From Acinetobacter larvae (GTDB lineage Bacteria > Pseudomonadota > Gammaproteobacteria > Pseudomonadales > Moraxellaceae), in contig NZ_CP016895.1 in the NCBI RefSeq assembly GCF_001704115.1, forward strand, positions 3,038,001 through 3,102,000: a stretch of DNA of 64,000 nt, written 5' to 3'. Numbering within the stretch: the stretch's first letter is position 1; every line of letters starts with the position of its first letter. The position numbers were made by a program, and so were the translations under genes. The notes under the pieces are model-generated. The model saw nothing but the letters and a program-made list of their open reading frames with translations, was not told the DNA's origin and made no database searches. Positions 46,547 through 58,500 of this stretch are shown here, in pieces.

Positions 46547-46566
46547 ATTGGCAGCCTTCTTTTTAT
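46529..46566 (-). terminator. Rho-independent terminator after the first giant adhesin gene
   Basis: AAAAAGAAGGC (46531-46541) pairs with GCCTTCTTTTT (46554-46564). T runs lie on both sides, so it can act in both directions. It ends 24 bases downstream of the adhesin stop. Confidence 0.85.
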
Positions 46567-46589
46567 AACAATGGACTTTGTGCTACTTA

Positions 46590-49500
46590 CTATATGACTA
46601 ACTGATTATTATAAAGTAACTCAACCAAGTCCGTCTGAACTCCGTTTAAGGTGAGTACTGTCGTAAATTGATCACCCCCACCATCGCGGTCGATTGCAAT
46701 GCTGGTATTGGTTCCATCATTACTTACTTTTAAATAATCATTCAAAGTCGATGATGCATAATCAAGTTTTACTCCATCACTATCCGTATACAATCCAGCT
46801 GTACCGTTATAATCACTGAGTAATTCGTGGATATCGATGATATCTGCATCAACATCTGAGCTAACTTGACCAACATGGAAGCCATTGACAACATCCGTAC
46901 CATTGCCACCAGTAGCATCTGCGGCATTGAGTAAGGCCAGATAAATTGTATCTTGCCCCCCTCCGACTCCAGCTAAATTATAGGTATCATTGCCAGCACC
47001 ACCACTAAAGACTTCATTTGCCGTAGAACTATTAAAGATAGAATCACCACTACCTGCAATAATTTTTTCAATATTAACAAAGGTATCTGTTGTCGTTACA
47101 CCGGCAATGACTTTTGTTACGGTACCAGCAAGCATATCTACTGTAATATTGGTATTGAGTTTGCTGTAATCCAAGACATCTAGACCACCATCGGCAACCC
47201 ATGTCTTATTACCGGCAGCATCAATTTCCCATCCGCCACCACCATTATAGTGATCATTACCAAGGGACGCATAAAAATGATCATTATAGCCTGTACCAAC
47301 AATACCTGTTGCAATATCTTGGCTATTATTCACAGCTGTATCAGACTCTGCTGTTAAAATAATGGCTTCATTGGCTTTACCTGCTTTTATGTCTGTCCAA
47401 CTTTGATTAATCGTGTTATTTGCATATCCTCCTAGATTGGCAACGCCTGCAACATTATCGATCGTACCATTGATGTTACGTAATAACTGAACGGAATAAG
47501 TGTCATTCGGATCTAATCCATAAAAATTGACAATACCCGTACTATCCGTTGATGCTGAAGACTGCGCATTGATCACCTGAGTCGATACCAATTCTCCAGC
47601 AGAGTTATATAGTTTAACGGTATTGCCATAATAACTATTAAATCCCATACCATCTAAAATACGAATATGGAGGCTGGTACCATCTGCAGCTACATTTGTA
47701 TTATGAATAAGAACTGTTGGAGCTGAATTATCTGTCGCTCCAACCTGTGCATTTACACCTGAACGATACAGAACTAAATCGACAGAACCATCCCAATCGT
47801 AGTCTACTGCAACAGCTCCAGTGATATCACTATAAACCGCTCCCAGAGTCGTTACTGAACCCGTTGCCCCCCAAACATTCGTACCGGTATTGGTATAAAG
47901 TGTGGGTGCAAATGCAGTTCCAACGCCAGCAACAGGAATTTCAACAATATCCACTTTACCATCAAGATTCCAGTCTACGGCAAATGATGTTCCTCCAGGC
48001 GAATTATCTCCAAACCATAAAGCATCTGCATCAGTCGCATTCAGTTGACCTTTGCCATCATTAAGATAAATGCGACTTTCATCTGAGTTAGCATTTCCCT
48101 TGCTTCCTTTATTGATATAAAGATCAAGCCAGCCATCTCCATTAAAATCTGCATATGTCATTGAAGTTAATAAATTAGGAGCATCTTGTGATCCACCATC
48201 ATTCAAATACACATTTGGTTTATTGATATAGGTAAAGCCATCACTCCCTCCTGAATTATATAAAATACCTAAGCCGCGAGATAAATTGCCAACTCTAGAT
48301 GCATCGTTATAGCTCACATGAGCTAAGAGATCGACAGCACCATTATTATCTAAATCTACACCAGAGATATTTTTGAACATATTAAAGTTATTGGGTAGAG
48401 CCGTTCCTGAGACTGTTCCTGTACCTAAGCCATTTTCCACAACAAATGCCTTAGATGGTGGCAAATCATAAGCTCCGCCACTGCCATTACCATTTTCTAC
48501 TGACAATATTCCATTCTCATTTTTAATAAATGTCATAGAATCTGGAGCAGAATCTCCAAAAACGAAGTCTAAATATCCATCACCAGTTCGATCATAAGCA
48601 ACAACAGCACCTAAATGATTTAATTGTCCTTTGACTAAAACCATTGGTTGATAACTGCCATCCTCTTGAGCAACCCAATATGCTGTAGATCTTGTTGTTG
48701 GTCCTGTCGTATAGTCACTCACCTGTGACATTACATCCATTAAACCATCTCGATTAATGTCTAAAAATACAGCTGAAGTTAATGAATGACCATATGTAGT
48801 TGCGCCACCATTTAAACCACCGCCAGCACCATTCGCAACAGTGGGTTGAGCTAAATACGTTGAAGTATACTCATCACCTTTAATTTCATAGATACGACCA
48901 GCATAAGCATTTGTTCCATTTGGTGCTGTTACCCCTTGGAAGAAGTTCCAATTACCATCTGAACTTAAAGCAACAGCTGCTAAATTCATACCATCGCTGG
49001 TATTTGTCGCGGTTCCTCCCCAGCCTGTAAGCGTTTCATTACTTCCTGTCGTACTTGATCCGACTCCAGTATGTGTAATTGGACTTAGACTGGAAATATT
49101 TCCTGCTTTATCCCAAACCATAAAGGCTAAGTTCAATGCGCCATCAGGCAATGTCGTATCAATACTCCATGTTCCATCACTATTCACAATAGCACTGGCA
49201 ATTACAGTATCTATCCCTTCCTGCCACATACCATTATTATTGACATCGTTGATTAAAGCGATTGTAGTCCCTGCTTCTAATAAACCATATGTACTATGAC
49301 TAAAGTTATTGGAAACTGAACTATCCGTTTGTGTGTCTATAACTGGCGCAATGGTTGGAGCATCAGGTGATGTTACATCAATCACAACTGTACGATCCTC
49401 TGTACTCAAATCACTAGAGGCTCCTGATTCATTCCGGACACGCAATTTAAAGTTTAATGTCGTATCCGCGGTATATACATCAGATAAGGTATAACTCCAA

Positions 49501-52500
49501 CTTGTGCCCACCAATGAACTCACATCATCCCAAGTAACGCCTCCATCTTTAGAAATTTGCAACATTTCACCTGCAGCCAAGGCATTGCTTAACTCTCCAT
49601 TTACAGCTGTTGGTGTATTATCTCGCGTAATTAAATCATCATTGCTATCAGTAATGGTTGTGGTAAAACCAGATGCAGGAACACCGTTTGCTGTATCCGT
49701 CTCCAATATAAATGTTGTCGTTAATCCGTCAACAATTGGCGCCAAATCAACCACAGCTGTGGTTGTATCAGATGGATTACCTGCTGGATCTGTGGCAATA
49801 GCTTTGACTTCATCACCATCAACCAAGTTACCCGGATTCGAGACCGACCATGTACCATCTGGGTTTACCAGCGTATCGACGCTACTACCATCTGGATAGG
49901 TCACGGTCACTGTGCTACCCGGCTCTGCGGTACCGGTAATTGGATCTGTGGCATTGACTGGATCAATCAACGGTGCTGCAGGTGCAACTGCATCAACGGT
50001 CGCAACCGTTTCAGGTGACGTATTACCCGCTGCATCCGTGGCAGTGGCTTTGACTTCATCACCATCACCTAAGTTACCCGGATTCACTACTGTCCAACTA
50101 CCATCAGGACCTGCAACCACATCTTCGGTTGAACCATCTGGATAGGTCACGGTTACTGTGCTGCCCGGCTCTGCCGTACCGGTAATTGGATCTGTGGCAT
50201 TGACTGGATCAATCAACGGTGCTGCTGGTGCAACTGCATCAACGATCGCAACCGTTTCAGGTGACGTATTACCCGCTGCATCCGTGGCAGTGACTTTAAC
50301 TTCATCACCATCACCTAAGTTACCCGGATTCGGTACGGTCCAACTGCCATCGGGACCTGCAACCACATCTTCGGTTGAACCATCTGGATAGGTCACGGTT
50401 ACTGTGCTGCCCGGCTCTGCAGTACCGGTAATTGGATCCGTCGCATTGACTGGATCAATCAGCGGTGCTGCTGGTGCAACTGCATCAACGGTCGCAACTG
50501 TTTCAGGTGACGTATTACCGGCGGCATCCGTGGCAGTGGCTTTGACTTCATCACCATCACCTAAGTTACCCGGATTCACTACCGTCCAACTACCATCAGG
50601 ACCTGCAACCACATCTTCGGTTGAACCATCTGGATAGGTCACAGTCACTGTGCTACCCGGTTCTGCTGTACCCGTTATTGGATCTGTGGCATTCACTGGA
50701 TCAACCAACGGTGCTGTTGGTGCAACCGCATCAACGGTCGCAACCGTTTCAGGTGACGTATTACCGGCGGCATCCGTGGCAGTGGCTTTGACTTCATCAC
50801 CATCACCTAAGTTACCCGGATTCACTACCGTCCAACTGCCATCAGGACCCGCCACCACATCTTCGGTTGAACCATCTGGATAGGTCACGGTCACCGTGCT
50901 ACCCGGCTCTGCGGTACCGGTAATTGGATCTGTGGCATTCACTGGATCAATCAACGGTGCTGCAGGTGCAACTGCATCAACGGTCGCAACCGTTTCAGGT
51001 GACGTATTACCGGCGGCATCCGTGGCAGTGGCTTTGACTTCATCACCATCAACCAAGTTACCCGGATTCACTACGGTCCAACTACCATCAGGACCTGCAA
51101 CCACATCTTCGGTTGAGCCATCTGGATAGGTCACAGTCACTGTGCTGCCCGGCTCTGCGGTACCGGTAATTGGATCTGTGGCATTCACTGGATCAATCAA
51201 CGGTGCTGTTGGTGCTGTAGCATCAACGATCGCAACCGTTTCAGGTGACGTATTACCCGCTGCATCAGTAGCAGTGACTTTAACTTCATCACCATCACCT
51301 AAGTTACCCGGATTCACTACTGTCCAACTACCATCAGGACCTGCAACCACATCTTCGGTTGAGCCATCTGGATAAGTCACGGTTACTGTGCTACCCGGTT
51401 CTGCTGTACCCGTTATTGGATCTGTGGCATTCACTGGATCAACCAACGGTGCTGTTGGTGCAACTGCATCAACGGTCGCAACTGTTTCAGGTGACGTATT
51501 ACCGGCTGCATCCGTGGCAGTGGCTTTGACTTCATCACCATCACCTAAGTTACCCGGGTTTGGTACGGTCCAACTACCATCAGGACCTGCAACCACATCT
51601 TCGGTTGAGCCATCTGGATAGGTCACGGTCACCGTGCTACCCGGCTCTGCGGTACCGGTAATTGGATCTGTGGCATTCACTGGATCAATCAACGGTGCTG
51701 CAGGTGCAACTGCATCAACGGTCGCAACCGTTTCAGGGGAAGTATTACCCGCTGCATCAGTAGCAGTGACTTTAACTTCATCACCATCACCTAAGTTACC
51801 CGGGTTTGGTACGGTCCAACTACCATCAGGACCTGCAACCACATCTTCGGTTGAGCCATCTGGATAGGTCACGGTCACCGTGCTACCCGGTTCTGCAGTA
51901 CCCGTTATTGGATCTGTGGCATTCACTGGATCAACCAACGGTGCTGCAGGTGCAACCGCATCAACGGTCGCAACCGTTTCAGGTGACGTATTACCCGCTG
52001 CATCCGTGGCAGTGACTTTAACTTCATCACCATCACCTAAGTTACCCGGATTCACTACGGTCCAACTACCATCAGGACCTGCAACCACATCTTCGGTTGA
52101 GCCATCTGGATAAGTCACGGTTACTGTGCTACCCGGTTCTGCTGTACCCGTTATTGGATCTGTGGCATTCACTGGATCAACCAACGGTGCTGTTGGTGCT
52201 GTAGCATCAACGGTCGCAACCGTTTCAGGTGACGTATTACCCGCTGCATCTGTGGCAGTAACTTTGACTTGATCACCATCACCTAAGTTACCCGGATTCA
52301 CTACCGTCCAACTACCATCAGGACCCGCAACCACATCTTCGGTTGAGCCATCTGGATAGGTCACAGTCACTGTGCTACCCGGTTCTGCCGTACCCGTAAT
52401 TGGATCTGTGGCATTGACTGGATCAACCAACGGTGCTGTTGGTGCAACTGCATCAACGGTCGCAACTGTTTCAGGTGACGTATTACCCGCTGCATCCGTG

Positions 52501-55500
52501 GCAGTGGCTTTGACTTCATCACCATCAACCAAGTTACCCGGATTCACTACTGTCCAACTACCATCAGGACCTGCAACCACATCTTCGGTTGAACCATCTG
52601 GATAGGTCACAGTCACCGTGCTACCCGGCTCTGCGCTACCGGTAATTGGATCTGTGGCATTCACTGGATCAATCAACGGTGCTGCAGGTGCTGTAGCATC
52701 AACGGTCGCAACCGTTTCAGGTGACGTATTACCGGCTGCATCTGTGGCAGTAACTTTGACTTGATCACCATCACCTAAGTTACCCGGATTCACTACCGTC
52801 CAACTACCATCAGGACCCGCAACCACATCTTCGGTTGAGCCATCTGGATAGGTCACAGTCACTGTGCTACCCGGCTCTGCCGTACCGGTAATTGGATCTG
52901 TGGCATTGACTGGATCAACCAACGGTGCTGTTGGTGCAACTGCATCAACGGTCGCAACTGTTTCAGGTGACGTATTACCGGCTGCATCCGTGGCAGTGGC
53001 TTTGACTTCATCACCATCACCTAAGTTACCCGGGTTTGGTACGGTCCAACTGCCATCAGGACCTGCAACCACATCTTCGGTTGAACCATCTGGATAGGTC
53101 ACGGTCACTGTGCTACCCGGTTCTGCGGTACCGGTAATTGGATCTGTGGCATTCACTGGATCAACCAACGGTGCTGCAGGTGCAACCGCATCAACGGTCG
53201 CAACCGTTTCAGGTGACGTATTACCGGCGGCATCCGTGGCAGTGGCTTTGACTTCATCACCATCACCTAAGTTACCCGGATTCGGTACGGTCCAACTGCC
53301 ATCGGGACCTGCAACCACATCTTCGGTTGAGCCATCTGGATAGGTCACGGTTACTGTGCTGCCCGGCTCTGCAGTACCGGTAATTGGATCTGTGGCATTG
53401 ACTGGATCAATCAACGGTGCTGCTGGTGCAACTGCATCAACGATCGCAACTGTTTCAGGTGAAGTATTACCGGCGGCATCCGTGGCAGTGGCTTTGACTT
53501 CATCACCATCACCTAAGTTACCCGGATTCACTACGGTCCAACTACCATCAGGACCTGCAACCACATCTTCGGTTGAGCCATCTGGATAGGTCACAGTTAC
53601 TGTGCTACCCGGTTCTGCGGTACCGGTAATTGGATCTGTGGCATTCACTGGATCAACCAACGGTGCTGCAGGTGCAACTGCATCAACGGTCGCAACCGTT
53701 TCAGGTGACGTATTACCCGCTGCATCCGTGGCAGTGGCTTTAACTTCATCACCATCACCCAAGTTACCCGGGTTTGGTACGGTCCAACTGCCATCAGGAC
53801 CTGCAACCACATCTTCGGTTGAGCCATCTGGATAGGTCACAGTCACTGTGCTACCCGGCTCTGCGGTACCGGTAATTGGATCCGTCGCATTCACTGGATC
53901 AACCACCGGTGCTGCAGGTGCTGTTGCATCAACGATCGCAACTGTTTCAGGTGACGTATTACCCGCTGCATCCGTGGCAGTGGCTTTGACTTCATCACCA
54001 TCACCTAAGTTACCCAGATTCGGTACGGTCCAACTGCCATCAGGACCTGCAACCACATCTTCGGTTGAGCCATCTGGATAGGTCACAGTCACTGTGCTAC
54101 CCGGCTCTGCGGTACCGGTAATTGGATCCGTCGCATTCACTGGATCAACCACCGGTGCTGCAGGTGCTGTTGCATCAACGATCGCAACTGTTTCAGGTGA
54201 CGTATTACCCGCTGCATCCGTGGCAGTGGCTTTGACTTCATCACCATCACCTAAGTTACCCAGATTCGGTACGGTCCAACTGCCATCAGGACCTGCAACC
54301 ACATCTTCGGTTGAGCCATCTGGATAGGTCACAGTCACTGTGCTGCCCGGTTCTGCGGTACCGGTTATTGGATCTGTGGCATTGACTGGATCAACCAACG
54401 GTGCTGCAGGTGCAACCGCATCAACGGTCGCAACCGTTTCAGATGACGTATTACCCGCTGCATCCGTGGCAGTGACTTTAACTTCATCACCATCACCTAA
54501 GTTACCCGGATTCGGTACGGTCCAACTGCCATCAGGACCTGCAACCACATCTTCGGTTGAGCCATCTGGATAAGTCACGGTTACTGTGCTACCCGGTTCT
54601 GCAGTACCCGTTATTGAATCTGTGGCATTGACTGGATCAACCAACGGTGCTGCAGGTGCAACTGCATCAACGGTCGCAACTGTTTCAGGCGACGTATTAC
54701 CCGCTGCATCCGTGGCAGTGGCTTTGACTTCATCACCATCAACCAAGTTACCCGGATTCGAGACCGACCATGTACCATCTGGGTTTACCAGCGTATCGAC
54801 GCTACTACCATCTGGATAGGTCACGGTCACTGTGCTACCCGGCTCTGCTGTACCCGTTATTGGATCTGTGGCATTGACTGGGTTAATCAACGGTGCTGCA
54901 GGTGCAACTGCATCAACGGTCGCAACCGTTTCAGGTGATGTATTACCCGCTGCATCAGTAGCAGTGGCTTTAACTTCATCACCATCACTTAAGTTACCCG
55001 GATTCGGTACCGTCCAACTGCCATCAGGACCTGCAACCACATCTTCGGTTGAGCCATCTGGATAGGTCACGGTCACTGTGCTACCCGGTTCTGCAGTACC
55101 CGTTATTGGATCTGTGGCATTCACTGGATCAACCAACGGTGCTGTTGGTGCAACCGCATCAACGGTCGCAACCGTTTCAGGTGACGTATTACCGGCGGCA
55201 TCCGTGGCAGTGGCTTTGACTTCATCACCATCACCTAAGTTACCCGGATTCACTACCGTCCAACTGCCATCAGGACCCGCCACCACATCTTCGGTTGAAC
55301 CATCTGGATAGGTCACGGTCACCGTGCTACCCGGCTCTGCGGTACCGGTAATTGGATCTGTGGCATTCACTGGATCAATCAACGGTGCTGCAGGTGCAAC
55401 TGCATCAACGGTCGCAACCGTTTCAGGTGACGTATTACCGGCGGCATCCGTGGCAGTGGCTTTGACTTCATCACCATCAACCAAGTTACCCGGATTCACT

Positions 55501-58500
55501 ACGGTCCAACTACCATCAGGACCTGCAACCACATCTTCGGTTGAGCCATCTGGATAGGTCACAGTCACTGTGCTGCCCGGCTCTGCGGTACCGGTAATTG
55601 GATCTGTGGCATTCACTGGATCAATCAACGGTGCTGTTGGTGCTGTAGCATCAACGATCGCAACCGTTTCAGGTGACGTATTACCCGCTGCATCAGTAGC
55701 AGTGACTTTAACTTCATCACCATCACCTAAGTTACCCGGATTCACTACTGTCCAACTACCATCAGGACCTGCAACCACATCTTCGGTTGAGCCATCTGGA
55801 TAAGTCACGGTTACTGTGCTACCCGGTTCTGCTGTACCCGTTATTGGATCTGTGGCATTCACTGGATCAACCAACGGTGCTGTTGGTGCAACTGCATCAA
55901 CGGTCGCAACTGTTTCAGGTGACGTATTACCGGCTGCATCCGTGGCAGTGGCTTTGACTTCATCACCATCACCTAAGTTACCCGGGTTTGGTACGGTCCA
56001 ACTACCATCAGGACCTGCAACCACATCTTCGGTTGAGCCATCTGGATAGGTCACGGTCACCGTGCTACCCGGCTCTGCGGTACCGGTAATTGGATCTGTG
56101 GCATTCACTGGATCAATCAACGGTGCTGCAGGTGCAACTGCATCAACGGTCGCAACCGTTTCAGGGGAAGTATTACCCGCTGCATCAGTAGCAGTGACTT
56201 TAACTTCATCACCATCACCTAAGTTACCCGGGTTTGGTACGGTCCAACTACCATCAGGACCTGCAACCACATCTTCGGTTGAGCCATCTGGATAGGTCAC
56301 GGTCACTGTGCTACCCGGTTCTGCAGTACCCGTTATTGGATCTGTGGCATTCACTGGATCAACCAACGGTGCTGTTGGTGCTGTAGCATCAACGGTCGCA
56401 ACCGTTTCAGGTGATGTATTACCGGCTGGATCTGTGGCAGTGGCTTTGACTTCATCACCATCACCTAAGTTACCCGGGTTTGGTACGGTCCAACTGCCAT
56501 CAGGACCTGCAACCACATCTTCGGTTGAACCATCTGGATAGGTCACGGTCACTGTGCTACCCGGCTCTGCGGTCCCTGTAATGGGATCTGTGCCATTGAC
56601 TGGGTTAATCACTGGTGCTGCAGGTGCGGTGGTGTCGATTAACTCAACCACTGCTGTTGCAGGAACAGAAGTATTGCCCGCGGCATCGGTCGCGGTAGCT
56701 TTGACTTCGTCACCATCATCCAAGTTACCCGGATTGGCAACCGACCAGCTCCCATTGGAACCGGCAACCACTGTTTCGGTTGAGCCATCAGGGAAAGTCA
56801 CTTTAACTGTGCTACCCGGCTCTGCGGTCCCTGTAATGGGATCTGTGCCATTGACTGGGTTAATCACTGGTGCTGCCGGTGCGGTGGTGTCGATTAACTC
56901 AACCACTGCTGTTGCAGGAACAGAAGTATTGCCCGCGGCATCGGTCGCGGTGGCTTTGACTTGGTCACCATCATCCAAGTTACCCGGATTGGCAACCGAC
57001 CAGCTCCCATTGGAACCGGCAACCACTGTTTCGGTTGAGCCATCAGGGAAAGTTACTTTAACTGTGCTACCCGGCTCTGCGCTACCTGTAATCGGATCTA
57101 TGCCATTGACTGGGTTAATCACTGGTGCTGCCGGTGCGGTGGTGTCGATTAACTCAACCACTGCTGTTGCAGGAACAGAAGTATTGCCCGCGGCATCGGT
57201 CGCGGTGGCTTTGACTTGGTCACCATCATCCAAGTTACCCGGATTGGCAACCGACCAGCTCCCATTGGAACCGGCAACCACTGTTTCGGTTGAGCCATCA
57301 GGGAAAGTTACTTTAACTGTGCTACCCGGCTCTGCGCTACCCGTAATTGGATCTGTGCCATTGACTGGGTTAATCACCGGTGCTGCAGGTGCGGTGGTGT
57401 CGATTAACTCAACCACTGCTGTTGCAGGAACAGAAGTATTGCCCGCGGCATCGGTCGCGGTGGCTTTGACTTCATCACCATCATCTAAGTTACCCGGATT
57501 GGCAACCGACCAGCTCCCATTGGAACCGGCAACCACTGTTTCGGTTGAGCCATCAGGGAAAGTTACTTTAACTGTACTACCCGGCTCTGCGCTACCTGTA
57601 ATCGGATCTGTGCCATTGACTGGGTTAATCACTGGTGCTGCCGGTGCGGTGGTGTCGATTAACTCAACCACTGCTGTTGCAGGAACAGAAGTATTGCCCG
57701 CGGCATCGGTCGCGGTGGCTTTGACTTGGTCACCATCATCTAAGTTACCCGGATTGGCAACCGACCAGCTCCCATTGGAACCGGCAACCACTGTTTCGGT
57801 TGAGCCATCAGGGAAAGTCACTTTAACTGTGCTACCCGGCTCTGCGCTACCTGTAATCGGATCTGTGCCATTGACTGGGTTAATCACCGGTGCTGCCGGT
57901 GCGGTGGTGTCGCCAAGATCAACCACTGCTGTTGTTGGCGGAGATGTATTTCCTGCCGGATCTGTGGCAGTGGCTTTGATTTGATCGCCATCGCCTAAGC
58001 CGGGATTGGCAACCGACCAACTACCATCGGGACCGGCAACTACTGTTTCAGTGGTGCCATCAGGATACGTCACGGTCACCGTGCTACCCGGCTCTGCGCT
58101 ACCGCTAATAGGGTCTGTGCTATTGATAGGATTGATAATAGGTGCTGCCGGTGCAACCGCATCGACAATAACATTGGTTGGAGGTGAAGTATTGCCCGCA
58201 GGATCTGTAGCAGTCACTTTGACTTGATCACCATCACCTAAACCTGGATTCGGCACCGACCAACTACCATCGGGACCGGCAACCACTGTTTCAGTGGAGC
58301 CATCGGGATACGTCACCGTCACTGTGCTGCCCGGCTCTGCCGTTCCTGTAATGGGATCTTTGCCATTCACAGGTTTAACAATTGGCGCATCCGGTGCCTG
58401 CGTATCTATATTCGGCGTAGTATTATCATTTTTATCATCATCGTCATCACTCGCAGCCCAAGCGATCACACCACCAGCTGCAATAGGTAATGCCAACCAA

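Noticed and set aside
49740..58406. Regular repeats that might suggest a CRISPR array
   Set aside because: Units are 246-255 bp, coding, and without spacer sequences; CRISPR repeats are about 24-40 bp with unique spacers.
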